From positions 1 through 45,955 of the forward strand of contig CAMUYW010000023.1 of the NCBI GenBank assembly GCA_947165045.1: a DNA stretch of 45,955 nucleotides, read 5' to 3'. The stretch's first letter is position 1. Every line of letters starts with the position of its first letter. The stretch comes from an uncultured Fibrobacter sp. Lineage in GTDB: Bacteria > Fibrobacterota > Fibrobacteria > Fibrobacterales > Fibrobacteraceae. The position numbers and the translations under genes are program-made. The notes below the pieces were generated by a model, which worked only from the letters and a program-made list of their open reading frames with translations, did not search any database and had not been told where the DNA came from. Below, in pieces: positions 17,673-26,029 of this stretch.

Positions 17673-17699
17673 AAAGCCCCGAGATTGACTCGGGGCTTT
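17673..17699. terminator. Bidirectional terminator between pilQ and holA
   Basis: AAAGCCCCGAG (17673-17683) and CTCGGGGCTTT (17689-17699), a perfect 11-bp stem with a 5-nt loop, between two convergent genes. Confidence 0.85.
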
Positions 17700-17720
17700 G
17701 TCGTAGAAAATAAAAAAGAA

Positions 17721-18689
17721 TTATCTCACCACGAGCGCCGCGAGCGCGAGTTCCTGGCTCATGCGGGTGGGGCACTTGCCGCTCTTCATTTCGTAATTGA
17801 GATCGGCGAGGCGGCGGAGCACGCGAATCAATAGCGGCTTGCGCCAACGGCGGCAGCACTCGGCTGCTTGACCTTTCTTGACGAACATGTAGTAGTTCTT
17901 GCCTATCTTCTTTGCGGCTTCTTCGGGCGAAACGCCCTTGGCGGTTAAAGAAGAGTAATTGAGGAGCGAGAGCGCGTAGCTGTAAAGCGTGTTCGAAATG
18001 CGGATGGCGTCAACGCCGCTGTTCAAAAGTTCGTTGAGCTTCTGAACGTACGATTTGGCATCTTGCATCCCGAAGAACCCTTCGATTTCGTAGGTCGGGA
18101 TGTCTCGCTGCGAAACGACCATCGTTTTCACGAGGTCGAGAGTGATTTTTTTGCAGTCCGGTGCGTAGAGGATGATTTTATCGACTTCTTCGCACACGAG
18201 CTTGGTGTCGTTGCCTAATGCTTCGGCGAGGTACTGCGATGCCGCAGGCTCAATCGCCTTGTTAAAATGCGTCGGGACAACGGCAGAAATCCAGTCGGCC
18301 ATTTCGTATTGCTTCGGCACGTCGTATTTTTCGACTTTGCAGACCTTTGAGAGCGCCTTGTAGAGTTCGCTAGAGGCGAGGAGCGTTTCGAAGTCAAAGA
18401 GTACTTTGCCGCTTGCCGCATGGGGAATCCACTTGGCGATTGCCTTGCAATCGTCGGCTTTCATGGCTTCGGCTTTGCGTACAACAATGACCTGTTCTGG
18501 CGAGAACATCGATACGGAATCGCATGCTTCGATGATGACATCGGAGATAGAGGCGATATTGGTATCGGTGGCGTATAGCACTTGCTTGGCCATCGGATCT
18601 GAAATCCGGTCGCCAAGAGTCTCGGACAGGAATTTTTCGATTCGCTTGTCCTTGCTGAACTGGTCTTTGCCGATGAGCGTTACGAACAT
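17721..18689 (-). CDS. holA: DNA polymerase III delta subunit
   Basis: Clamp-loader delta subunit that opens the beta clamp. 322 residues, family-typical. The pattern MFVTLIGKDQFSKDKRIEKF at the N-terminus is the AAA+-like fold without Walker motifs; MSVEQVIVVRKAE-like MFSPEQVIVVRKAEAMK, LFDFETLLASSELYKALSK and EGFFGMQDAKSYVQKLNELL are recognisable HolA segments. Cytoplasmic. It follows greA by 15 bases in the same direction, so the two are probably co-transcribed. Its 3' end faces pilQ with a shared terminator. Confidence 0.88.
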   Translation of the reverse strand: MFVTLIGKDQFSKDKRIEKFLSETLGDRISDPMAKQVLYATDTNIASISDVIIEACDSVSMFSPEQVIVVRKAEAMKADDCKAIAKWIPHAASGKVLFDFETLLASSELYKALSKVCKVEKYDVPKQYEMADWISAVVPTHFNKAIEPAASQYLAEALGNDTKLVCEEVDKIILYAPDCKKITLDLVKTMVVSQRDIPTYEIEGFFGMQDAKSYVQKLNELLNSGVDAIRISNTLYSYALSLLNYSSLTAKGVSPEEAAKKIGKNYYMFVKKGQAAECCRRWRKPLLIRVLRRLADLNYEMKSGKCPTRMSQELALAALVVR

Positions 18690-18704
18690 GGACTTAAAGC
18701 TGGA

Positions 18705-19172
18705 TTACTTGAAATCGATGATTTCGAACTGGTTCTTGCCCTTCGGGGTCACAACTTCGACGACATCGCCTTTCTTTTTGCCCATGAGGGCTGCACCAAT
18801 CGGGCTCTTGAAGCTGATTTTGCCGTTGAGGGCATCGGCTTCTTCTGGCGAGACGAGCTGGTAGACGATATCACGCTTGGTCTTCAAATTCTTTGCGGTA
18901 ACAGTGGCGCCGAATCTGATGGTATCGGAATTCGTGTCAAATGCAATCACCTGGGCACGGGCGAGCTGGTCCTGGAGCTTCGGCATTTCGATGTTATCGA
19001 TTGCGGCGAGGCGTTCCTTGGCGGCATGGTATTCTGCATTTTCGCTCAAATCACCTTGTGCACGGGCATCAACTAATTCTTGAAGTACGCGGGGACGTTC
19101 AACATTTTTTAAATTTTCAAGGTCCTTAACGAGCTTGTCGTAAGCCTCTTGTGTAAACATGATCTTTTCCAT
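18705..19172 (-). CDS. greA: Transcription elongation factor GreA
   Basis: Binds RNA polymerase at the secondary channel and stimulates cleavage of backtracked transcripts. 155 residues, usual length. The N-terminal coiled coil carries GDLSENAEYHAAKERL with the acidic tip (D/E pair) intact, and the C-terminal FKBP-like domain has SPIGAALMGKKKGDVVEV. ATG 19172 gives MEKIMF; ATG 19160 is an alternative. Divergent from argJ across a 74-base gap. Heads a likely greA-holA unit. Confidence 0.95.
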   Translation of the reverse strand: MEKIMFTQEAYDKLVKDLENLKNVERPRVLQELVDARAQGDLSENAEYHAAKERLAAIDNIEMPKLQDQLARAQVIAFDTNSDTIRFGATVTAKNLKTKRDIVYQLVSPEEADALNGKISFKSPIGAALMGKKKGDVVEVVTPKGKNQFEIIDFK

Positions 19173-19246
19173 GCTCTATAAGGTAAAAATTTTAACGGGC
19201 GTTGCGAACCCCGAATCGCAAAGAAAGCTTCTTTTTAGGAGATACT

Positions 19247-20464
19247 ATGTACACTGTGTTGGAAAAAGGCGGCGTTTGCTCCCCCAAGGGCTTTACCGCA
19301 TCTGGAATTTGCGCCGGAATCAAGGCCAGCGGCAATGCCGATATGGCTCTTCTCAAGAGCGAAAAAGCTGCCCGCTGCTTCGCCGTTTTTACCACCAATA
19401 AGGTGAAGGCCGCTCCGGTCCTTTATGACAAAGCTGCCCTCGAACATGCCCACTTTGCTTCTGCTGTGATTGTGAACAGCGGAAACGCCAATGCTTGCAC
19501 GGGTGAAAAGGGCTACGCCGATGCAGAACGCATGGCTGTGCTTACCGAAGAAGCTCTCAAGCTCACGCCGAAGAGCGTGCTTGTTTGCAGCACGGGCGTT
19601 ATCGGCCATCTCATGCCGATGGACAAAATTGAAGCTGGCATTCCGAAGCTCGTAGAAAAGCTCCATGCCGATGCTTCCGAAGAATTTGGAAAAGCCATCC
19701 TCACGACGGACCTTGCTCTCAAGAGCCACGCCGTGGAAATCAAGACTGAAAAGGGTGTTGTGACAATCGGTGGCGCCTGCAAGGGTTCTGGCATGATCCA
19801 CCCGAACATGGCAACGATGCTTGCTTTCATCACCACAGACATTGCTCTCCCGATTGATTTCTTTGCTGAATTCCGTGCCGACATCGCAGATTCTTTCAAC
19901 GCTATTACGGTTGATGGCGATACCAGCACGAACGACACTTGCATCATGCTTGCTAACGGCATGAGCGGCATCAAGTACGAAGACTTGACTCTCACGGAAC
20001 AGGGCGAATTCCGCGCTGCACTCATGCTCGTGATGCAGAGCCTTGCCAAGGATATCGTGCGTGACGGTGAAGGTGCAACAAAGCTCATCGAACTCCGCAT
20101 TGAAAAGGCCGAAAGCCACGAAGAAGCTCTCCGCATGGCCCGCTTCATCGGTACGTCCAACCTCGCCAAGTGCGCTATGTTCGGTGAAGACCCGAACTGG
20201 GGACGTATCCTCAGCAGTGCTGGTTCTAGCGGCTGCAACATGGTTGCCGAACACACGGACCTCTACTTCGGTGAAGTGAAGGTTCTCGAAGGTGGCCGTC
20301 CGGTACAGCTGGACGAAAAGCAGACGGCTGCACTGCATGCCGTGGTTCGTCAGCGTGAATACAAAGTAACGCTCGTGTTGAACATTGGCCAGGCTTCTGC
20401 AAGCGCATTCACTTGCGACTTGAGCTATGGCTACGTGAAGATCAACGCAGAATACACAACCTAA
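19247..20464 (+). CDS. argJ: Glutamate N-acetyltransferase / amino-acid acetyltransferase ArgJ
   Basis: Transfers acetyl from acetylornithine to glutamate in the cyclic arginine pathway; some members also use acetyl-CoA. 405 residues. The proenzyme self-cleavage site KGSGMIHPNMATML is intact, with A189|T190 as the expected cut and T190 the nucleophile. Other signatures: NSGNANACTG, GDTSTNDT and GEDPNWGRI. ATG 19247 has AGGAGA 5 bases upstream; a frame extension to 19202 is rejected for lack of a ribosome site. Single-gene unit followed by repeats. A neat palindrome (AAGAAAGCTTCTT) lies before the start but does not match an ArgR box. Confidence 0.95.
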   Translation: MYTVLEKGGVCSPKGFTASGICAGIKASGNADMALLKSEKAARCFAVFTTNKVKAAPVLYDKAALEHAHFASAVIVNSGNANACTGEKGYADAERMAVLTEEALKLTPKSVLVCSTGVIGHLMPMDKIEAGIPKLVEKLHADASEEFGKAILTTDLALKSHAVEIKTEKGVVTIGGACKGSGMIHPNMATMLAFITTDIALPIDFFAEFRADIADSFNAITVDGDTSTNDTCIMLANGMSGIKYEDLTLTEQGEFRAALMLVMQSLAKDIVRDGEGATKLIELRIEKAESHEEALRMARFIGTSNLAKCAMFGEDPNWGRILSSAGSSGCNMVAEHTDLYFGEVKVLEGGRPVQLDEKQTAALHAVVRQREYKVTLVLNIGQASASAFTCDLSYGYVKINAEYTT

Positions 20465-20492
20465 TCGGCTAGAGTTAATAAGAACTTTAAGC

Positions 20493-20552
20493 AGCCGATT
20501 ATCTCGCACGCACGCCTCGTTAATACGAGGCGTTTTGTGCTCACGGTACGAC
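20493..20552 (+). repeat. 60-bp direct repeat, copy 1, containing a terminator hairpin
   Basis: Identical to the copy at 20636-20695 at 57 of 60 positions. It includes ACGCCTCGT (20512-20520), loop TAAT and ACGAGGCGT (20525-20533) followed by TTT: a terminator for argJ. Confidence 0.85.
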
Positions 20553-20635
20553 GTAGTATAGTAGACAGTAGGCAGTAGGAAGTAGACAGAAATGCTTTCG
20601 GTAACGTACCGGGGTTGATTCAAGCGTCTTCCTGA

Positions 20636-20695
20636 AGCCGATTATTTTGCACACACGCCTCGTTAATACGAGGCGTTTTGTGCTCACGGTACGAC
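20636..20695 (+). repeat. 60-bp direct repeat, copy 2, containing a terminator hairpin
   Basis: Second copy, 143 bases after the first; same hairpin at 20655-20676 followed by TTT. The two copies differ at three positions, all before the hairpin. Confidence 0.85.
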
Positions 20696-20742
20696 CCTCC
20701 TTTTCCCAATGCTAAAATGCAGAATGGAATTATAGAGTTGTC

Positions 20743-20770
20743 ATCCCCGATTTGATCGGGGATTTTTTTT
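20743..20770 (+). terminator. Strong rho-independent terminator
   Basis: ATCCCCGAT (20743-20751), 3-nt loop, ATCGGGGAT (20755-20763), then eight T. It stops any read-through from argJ before the next gene. The hairpin preceded by GTC belongs to the GTCATCCC dispersed family. Confidence 0.8.
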
Positions 20771-20866
20771 CTGTCATTCTGAAACAACATTGATTTCAAA
20801 GAATCCAAAGATGTTTTTGGTTATATTTTATCTATCTTTTCGTATAAATTTTTGATGGAGAATGGA

Positions 20867-21616
20867 ATGCCTAGTTTGATAAAAAATGTGCTTGCTTCCG
20901 TGATGCTCTTGGCTTTAACGTCTTTTGCTCAGAGTGAAGGAATACAGAAGAAAAATATTGTTTTCCATACATTTAGTATTGCGCTTCCGATGGATTGGGG
21001 CGGAACGTGGGAACAGTCTAGCAATTTAAAATACGATGATGGCAGTTTTACTCGTGATCGTGATTTAAAAATGGATATGATCATGGGACTTCAATTGAAG
21101 TGGACTCGTGATTTGGTTTATCAAGGTGGTTTGTCTTTTGAGGTCGGCGCGGGAATTGGTTTTATTAATTTCCCTGTGAATGAATCCAAAAAATATTCTT
21201 ATTTTGATCCATATGACCATATGAATCAGATTGATTCTCGTTTTGATTTGAATGCAAAAGTTGGATTGGGATATGCTCTGTTTGTAAATGATTTCATATT
21301 AGCGGTACATGCTATTTTGGGTGGTGACATGAAATACTTGGGGAAAACTTATCAGATGGAGGATATCACCGAAGATATTTCAACGTGGCTGTTTAATTTT
21401 GTTGGTGGTGCTGATATTGTTTTGGGGTATCGAATTACGGAACGGTTTGGAATTAATGCGGGTGTAGATGTGGTTGTGAATTTGTTCGGTTTTGGAAATA
21501 GAACGAAAGAATTTAATTATAGCAACGATAATTTTGAAACAATTGATTATAAACTCAATCATGTCTTTTCTGGGTTTCAGATTGTTCCGCGCGTAGGTGT
21601 TTCGCTTAGATTTTAG
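20867..21616 (+). CDS. Small outer-membrane beta-barrel protein
   Basis: 249 residues with a clear signal peptide (SLIKNVLASVMLLALTSFA, cleavage near residue 21). The rest alternates hydrophobic and polar residues in short strands (LKMDMIMGLQLKW, FILAVHAILGG, FGINAGVDVVVNLFGFG) and ends in VPRVGVSLRF. The terminal Phe is the typical outer-membrane barrel signature. Function unknown; possibly an eight-stranded porin-like or adhesin-type barrel. ATG 20867 has GGAG 6 bases upstream, better than in-frame TTG 20852 or ATG 20855. The local base composition is more AT-rich than neighbouring genes, which might mean later acquisition. Monocistronic. Confidence 0.72.
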   Translation: MPSLIKNVLASVMLLALTSFAQSEGIQKKNIVFHTFSIALPMDWGGTWEQSSNLKYDDGSFTRDRDLKMDMIMGLQLKWTRDLVYQGGLSFEVGAGIGFINFPVNESKKYSYFDPYDHMNQIDSRFDLNAKVGLGYALFVNDFILAVHAILGGDMKYLGKTYQMEDITEDISTWLFNFVGGADIVLGYRITERFGINAGVDVVVNLFGFGNRTKEFNYSNDNFETIDYKLNHVFSGFQIVPRVGVSLRF

Positions 21617-21649
21617 TAGGTGTTTCCTCTAGAGAACAGAAAATTTGGT

Positions 21650-21678
21650 AAAATCCTGCCGCTGGGTGGGATTTTCTT
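21650..21678 (+). terminator. Probable terminator of the barrel-protein gene
   Basis: AAAATCC (21650-21656) pairs with GGATTTT (21669-21675) across a GC-rich loop and is followed by CTTG. The T-run is short. Confidence 0.45.
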
Positions 21679-21708
21679 GTATTTTTAATTGAAACACAAG
21701 GATGGAAT

Positions 21709-22887
21709 ATGGATAACTTTAATTTCTATAGTCCCACGGAATTTGTATTTGGAAAAGACCGCGAAAATGAATGCGGTGAACTCGTAAAAAAGTATGGCGG
21801 CACTAAAGTGCTAATCCATTACGGTGGCGGTTCTGCTGTACGTTCGGGGCTGATTGACCGCGTGAAGGCCTCGCTTGATGCTGCCGGAATCGCTCATGTG
21901 GAACTCGGCGGTGTAAAGCCGAATCCGCGCGATACGCTCATTTACAAGGGCATAGAAATTGTGCGTGCGAACGGTGTCGATTTCATCCTTGCAGTGGGTG
22001 GCGGCTCTACGATTGACAGCTCCAAGGGAATTGCTGTGGGCGCACTCTACGATGGCGACTTCTGGGATTTCTATGCGAAAAAGTTGCCGGTCACAAAGGC
22101 GCTCCCGATTGGCGTGGTGCAGACGATTTCTGCAGCGGGTTCCGAAGGAAGTGGCGATTCTGTCGTGACTAAAGAAGACGGAATGCTCAAGCGCGATATT
22201 GGCGCCGACGTGATTCGACCGAGATTTGCGGTGCAGAATCCGGCGTTGCAGTGTACGTTGCCTCCTTACCAGACTGCTTGTGGTATTACCGACATCATGG
22301 CTCATGTTTTTGAACGCTACTTCACGAACACGCTTGAAGTCGAGACTACCGACCGCCTTTGCGAAGCTTTGCTCATCACGATGCTCAAGGAAGGCTCGCG
22401 TGTCATGGCCGAACCCGACAATTATCAGGCCCGTGCAAACATCATGTGGGCAGGTACTGTCGCTCACAATGGCCTTGTGGGCTGCGGACGTAGCCAAGAT
22501 TGGAATAGCCACGCCATTGAACATGAACTCTCGGGACTTTACGATTGTGCCCATGGTGCGGGCCTAGCAGTGATTATGCCGGCGTGGATGGAATATGTGG
22601 TCGATCATAACGTGATGCGTTTTGCGCAGATGGCAACGCGCGTTTTCGGCTGCCAGATGAACTTTGAAAATCCGAAGGCTACAGCTCTTGAAGGCATTAA
22701 GGCGTTCCGCAAGTTCCTGCATTCCATAGGCATGCCGATTAACTTTGCAGAACTTGGTGCGAAAGAAGAAGATATCCCGACGCTTGTTGAAAAACTCAAT
22801 CCAGGTGACGGCTGGGGCTTTGTGCCGCTTAAGGCTAAGGATGTGACCGCGATTTATACCATTGCTGCGCATGCCACGTTAGACTAG
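21709..22887 (+). CDS. Iron-containing alcohol dehydrogenase (YqhD/BdhA-like)
   Basis: A 392-residue cytoplasmic group III alcohol dehydrogenase that reduces aldehydes with NAD(P)H. Cofactor motif VGGGSTIDSSKGIA (GGGS at 97-100). Metal ligands D195, H199, H268 and H282 all present, and within one residue of their positions in E. coli YqhD. Length is the same as the family. It probably serves fermentative or detoxifying aldehyde reduction; substrate not readable. The ATG at 21709 has AAGGATGG upstream. Monocistronic, ending at a strong terminator at 22911. Confidence 0.9.
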   Translation: MDNFNFYSPTEFVFGKDRENECGELVKKYGGTKVLIHYGGGSAVRSGLIDRVKASLDAAGIAHVELGGVKPNPRDTLIYKGIEIVRANGVDFILAVGGGSTIDSSKGIAVGALYDGDFWDFYAKKLPVTKALPIGVVQTISAAGSEGSGDSVVTKEDGMLKRDIGADVIRPRFAVQNPALQCTLPPYQTACGITDIMAHVFERYFTNTLEVETTDRLCEALLITMLKEGSRVMAEPDNYQARANIMWAGTVAHNGLVGCGRSQDWNSHAIEHELSGLYDCAHGAGLAVIMPAWMEYVVDHNVMRFAQMATRVFGCQMNFENPKATALEGIKAFRKFLHSIGMPINFAELGAKEEDIPTLVEKLNPGDGWGFVPLKAKDVTAIYTIAAHATLD

Positions 22888-22910
22888 ACGGGTAAATTTG
22901 AAAAGTAAAA

Positions 22911-22938
22911 AAACTCCTCGGTTTTGCCGAGGAGTTTT
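22911..22938. terminator. Bidirectional terminator
   Basis: AACTCCTCGG (22912-22921), loop TTTTG, CCGAGGAGTT (22927-22936), A-run before and T-run after. Serves the dehydrogenase on the plus strand and the FISUMP lipoprotein on the minus strand. Confidence 0.85.
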
Positions 22939-22956
22939 GCTGTATAAAATTTGACT

Positions 22957-22986
22957 GGATCCTTCCGCTTTCAGCGTCAGGATGAC
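22957..22986. repeat. Degenerate GTCATCC-family palindrome
   Basis: GGATCC...GTCAGGATGAC with imperfect pairing; related to the dispersed family at 7226, 20740, 25997, 28531 and 30472. Confidence 0.4.
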
Positions 22987-22997
22987 GTTTTGATTAA

Positions 22998-23912
22998 TTA
23001 GTCTTTCAAGCAACGTAAGCTTGCGCCGAAATTGGGATCGAACTTTTCGAACTTGGCGATATCCTTATCGTGGAAGAATACGAGGACTTCGCCTTCGCTT
23101 GTCCAGAAGTAAGCTTTTTTACCCGCTTCGTCAAACTTGCGGTCCTTTATTGGCACATCGCTCTTGGCAAAGTGTGCGCCGCCTGCTTTTGCGCCAAAGC
23201 CGAGCTCATCCTTGCCGTTGCCGAAAATCGGAGATTCCGGCTTGATCGGATCCCAACCGTAACCAGCCTTGAGTACGACGCCTGGCTTTTTGCCTGCGAC
23301 TTTCAAGAGCTTTTGCCATTCAGCCTTGCTCGGCATGTGGAATCCTTCGAGGCATGCTTTCTTGGCGTTTTCGAAATCGTAGAGGCGTCCCCAGTGATTG
23401 CATTGCGCACAAATTGCGCCGGATGCTGTGGCGTAGTTCATGTTCTCTGCGGTCCAGAGCTGGTCGCCAATGACGATCCATTCGTAAGAAATCCCATCGC
23501 GCGGATCCTTATAGCTACCGCTTGTTGCTGGCGTACCATCTTCATTGTACGTTTCGCCGAATGCTACTTGCTTATTTTGTTTATATTCGGCTTTGCTTGC
23601 CACCTTGCCATTCTTGTGATAACGGATAACAGTTCCTTCTACATAGCCGTTTGCGTATGGAAGTTCCGTCTGGAGCGTGCCGTCTTTGTAGTATTCCTTG
23701 GTGACTCCTTCGCGGCGGTCGTTCACATAGTTCGATTCGCGCTTAAGCGTGCCGTCGTCGTAGAATTCCTTTTCGAGACCTTCCTTCTTATCGTTGACGT
23801 AGGTGGCTTCGAAGCGGACGTTCCCGTTCGGATATTTTTCAACTCGAATATCGTCGCATGCAGTCAAGGCTATTGAGCCTGCCGCGATGAATAGAATGAA
23901 TGGTAGTTTCAT
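22998..23912 (-). CDS. FISUMP-domain lipoprotein with MORN-like repeats
   Basis: 304 residues. A type II signal peptide ends at LTAC (C19). Residues about 22-135 hold four or five MORN-like repeats (YPNGNVRFEATYVNDKKEG, YDDGTLKRESNYV, YKDGTLQTELPY, YHKNGKVASKAEY), as in YwqK-type proteins. Residues about 145-304 are the Fibrobacter succinogenes major paralogous domain: QLWTAENMNY, GRLYDFENA, CLEGFHMPSKAEWQKL, ELGFGAKAGG, AYFWTSE and SLRCLKD. That domain family is a Fibrobacter hallmark; its function is unknown. ATG 23912 with GGAG 6 bases upstream. It follows the GH8 gene by 9 bases, so the two are one transcription unit. Confidence 0.93.
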   Translation of the reverse strand: MKLPFILFIAAGSIALTACDDIRVEKYPNGNVRFEATYVNDKKEGLEKEFYDDGTLKRESNYVNDRREGVTKEYYKDGTLQTELPYANGYVEGTVIRYHKNGKVASKAEYKQNKQVAFGETYNEDGTPATSGSYKDPRDGISYEWIVIGDQLWTAENMNYATASGAICAQCNHWGRLYDFENAKKACLEGFHMPSKAEWQKLLKVAGKKPGVVLKAGYGWDPIKPESPIFGNGKDELGFGAKAGGAHFAKSDVPIKDRKFDEAGKKAYFWTSEGEVLVFFHDKDIAKFEKFDPNFGASLRCLKD

Positions 23913-23921
23913 GCGTACTCC

Positions 23922-25040
23922 TTATAGTGTGATTTTTCCCGCTGTAGCGAGAAGCCCAATCATGTATAACATCCCATCGTAATAGCGCCAAAAACGGTAG
24001 GGCACGGAGAGTGCAGCGAGTCGCCTTACAAACGGCGTGATGCGCGGGTCGTCTACCGGTAATACTTGCGTTGCGGCTGCATTCATGGCGATTAAGCCTG
24101 GTGTCGCGTTTCTCCCTTGGTGCGGGTACGGCCCACCATCGACGGCATAGTCGGAGAGGTACGGATTGCAATTTTGGAAGAAATGCAAAATGCGTTCGCA
24201 GATTTCTTTTTCGCTTTCATGTCCGCGGAAAATGGAGTAGTCCAAGCTCAAGTTGAGCGCTACGCGCCAAGCGTCTCCGCTAAAGTTGTTGCTTTCGGGG
24301 AACCATGGCATTGCCTTGGGCGTGCCGTCGTATTCGGCGTAATCGGGGCAGAGTCCTGTGATTGGGTGCGCTGCCTTTTGCAAAAAGTCGATGCTTGCTT
24401 GTGCGACTTCGAGCCAAGATTCATCGCCGGTGGCTTCGGCAAACATGCGGTAGAACGCCATTGTGTGGTAACTCGGGTCGGTAAAGTCGTTTCCGAGAAC
24501 GGGCGAAAACTTGATAAGGTGTTTTTCTGGATCGATGATTGGCCCAACGAGTTCGTTTGTCGGCTTGTACTTGATGTCGTTGATGAGCTCTTTGGCATCG
24601 TTGAGGAGGTCTTCGCGGTTGAACCTTTTAGCCGCAAGAAGGAGTGCTGCTGCAATGTATTCTTCGCTATCGGGGGATGCGCCGGGATCCATCATGGAAA
24701 AGTCGGTTGTGTTGACTTGCCATGAAAAATATCCTTTGTGCGGACCGTCGTTGTTGCGAACAAAACGTTTGGAAAAGTTCCAAAGTTTGTCGAACGTGGC
24801 TTCGTGGTCTGTCAGCGCGGCGATGAACATGCCATAGCTCATGCCTTCCGAGCGAATGTCATCGTGTCCGATGTCGATGATGTATGCCATGTCGTCGGAC
24901 GCTTCGAAGTAAATGCGCTCGTCTATCGGGTCGCCCTCAAATAGCTTGCTATAGGCATTCTGAATAAGCTGGTCCGCAAAATTGGGGCCATATCCGGCTT
25001 CGACAAATAAATCACGCGTAGGGTAGCGTTGCAACATCAT
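23922..25040 (-). CDS. GH8 reducing-end xylose-releasing exo-oligoxylanase (Rex-like)
   Basis: A 372-residue enzyme matching the Bacillus halodurans Rex family along its whole length. The general acid is E65 in DIRSEGMSYGMF and the general base is D256 in FSGDAWRVALN; NDFTDPSYH and the closing FWRYYDGMLYM are also shared. Rex removes xylose from the reducing end of xylo-oligosaccharides (EC 3.2.1.156). There is no signal peptide, so it is probably cytoplasmic and acts on imported oligosaccharides. I chose ATG 25040 (AGG upstream); TTG 25052 is an in-frame alternative. Divergent from the thioredoxin reductase-like gene and in one unit with the downstream lipoprotein. Confidence 0.93.
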   Translation of the reverse strand: MMLQRYPTRDLFVEAGYGPNFADQLIQNAYSKLFEGDPIDERIYFEASDDMAYIIDIGHDDIRSEGMSYGMFIAALTDHEATFDKLWNFSKRFVRNNDGPHKGYFSWQVNTTDFSMMDPGASPDSEEYIAAALLLAAKRFNREDLLNDAKELINDIKYKPTNELVGPIIDPEKHLIKFSPVLGNDFTDPSYHTMAFYRMFAEATGDESWLEVAQASIDFLQKAAHPITGLCPDYAEYDGTPKAMPWFPESNNFSGDAWRVALNLSLDYSIFRGHESEKEICERILHFFQNCNPYLSDYAVDGGPYPHQGRNATPGLIAMNAAATQVLPVDDPRITPFVRRLAALSVPYRFWRYYDGMLYMIGLLATAGKITL

Positions 25041-25116
25041 TACCTGGTCCAAAAATTCTAAAATCGATTATATATTTTAAAATAAATAAATTCGTATCTT
25101 GTTTGTGGAGGTACAC

Positions 25117-25983
25117 ATGGCAGATATATTGATTTTAGGTTATGGACCGGCTGGAATTTCGGCGGCTCTTTATGGACTTCGTGCAGGGCTTGAGGTTCAG
25201 CTTGTCGGGAAAGACGTGGGCGCACTTGCAAAGGCTCACAAAATTGAAAATTATTTTGGTCTTAGGGAACCTTTGACGGGGGAAGAACTTGCCGAAGTGG
25301 GCAAAAAACAGGCTCTCGCGCTTGGTGCCGAAATTGTAAACGATGAGGTGACGGACCTCATGTTTGACGGCTTTGGATTTGTGGCAACGGGCTTGAACGG
25401 AACTTACCGTGGTAAGGTTTGCGTGATGGCAACGGGTGCGGCTCGTAAAAAGACTCCGATTCCTGGAATGGCTGAAATGGAAGGCCACGGCGTGAGCTAT
25501 TGTGCGGTGTGCGATGCGTTCTTTTATCGTAAAAAGGATGTTGCCGTGCTTGGTTCGGGCGAGTATGCTCTGCATGAAGCGACTGAACTTTTGTCTGTAG
25601 TCAACTCTGTTACGCTTTTGACGAATGGCGCTGAACTCACGGCGAAGTTTCCGGAAAATGTGAAAATGGAAACTCGCAAGATTACGGGACTCAAGGGCGC
25701 TGGACAATTTGAAGGCGTGCGCTTTGACGATGGGCTAGAAGAAAATTTTGATGGCTTGTTTGTCGCTATGGGCAGTGCCAATGCAACGGATTTGGCTTTG
25801 AAGGCCGGTGCTGCATTCGATGCTGGAAAACTCGTGCTCGATAAGGACTTTCAGACGACTGTTCCTGGGCTTTTTGCTGCAGGCGACTGCACGGGCGGAA
25901 CGCTCCAAGTCGCTGTAGCCGTGGGCGAGGGCGCAATTGCAGGCCTAGCTGCAATTAAGTATTTAAGAGAACATCGGGAGTAA
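25117..25983 (+). CDS. Thioredoxin reductase-like FAD/NAD(P)H oxidoreductase
   Basis: A 288-residue flavoprotein. FAD motif ILGYGPAGISAALYGLRAG at the N-terminus, CxxC redox pair C129/C132 in SYCAVCDAFFY, NAD(P)H motif VAVLGSGEYALHEA and FAD-closing motif FAAGDCTGGTLQVAVAVGEG. The fold and spacing are those of low-molecular-weight TrxR, but GSGEYALHE replaces GGGDSA.E, so the reductant or partner may differ. Start ATG 25117, with GGAGGT 4 bases upstream. Shorter than E. coli TrxB (321). Its hairpin-bearing 3' gap leads to the radical SAM gene. Confidence 0.88.
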   Translation: MADILILGYGPAGISAALYGLRAGLEVQLVGKDVGALAKAHKIENYFGLREPLTGEELAEVGKKQALALGAEIVNDEVTDLMFDGFGFVATGLNGTYRGKVCVMATGAARKKTPIPGMAEMEGHGVSYCAVCDAFFYRKKDVAVLGSGEYALHEATELLSVVNSVTLLTNGAELTAKFPENVKMETRKITGLKGAGQFEGVRFDDGLEENFDGLFVAMGSANATDLALKAGAAFDAGKLVLDKDFQTTVPGLFAAGDCTGGTLQVAVAVGEGAIAGLAAIKYLREHRE

Positions 25984-25996
25984 TTTTTTTTGCAAT

Positions 25997-26025
25997 GTCA
26001 TCCCGGCCTCAGTGCCGGGATCTCC
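25997..26025. repeat. CCCGG-family palindromic repeat between trxB-like and radical SAM genes
   Basis: GTCATCCCGGCCTCAGTGCC opens the copy and the hairpin arms are TCCCGGC (26001-26007) and GCCGGGA (26014-26020). It lies immediately before the radical SAM start at 26030, so it may affect that gene's mRNA. Confidence 0.65.
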
Positions 26026-26029
26026 ATCA

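Larger units (their letters stand above)
20465..20866. other. 402-base gap with duplicated terminator repeat
   Basis: No gene. It holds two copies of a 60-base direct repeat (20493-20552 and 20636-20695, listed separately), an AGTAG-rich stretch (20555-20590), a third terminator (20743-20770) and the leader of the barrel-protein gene. An inverted repeat TAATCGGCT/AGCCGATTA flanks 20463-20501. Confidence 0.7.

Noticed and set aside
19235..20623. 462-codon open frame on the minus strand
   Set aside because: Antisense to argJ; no recognisable domains or ribosome site.
20493..20695. Insertion sequence ends
   Set aside because: The two 60-base copies are direct, carry terminators and enclose no transposase.
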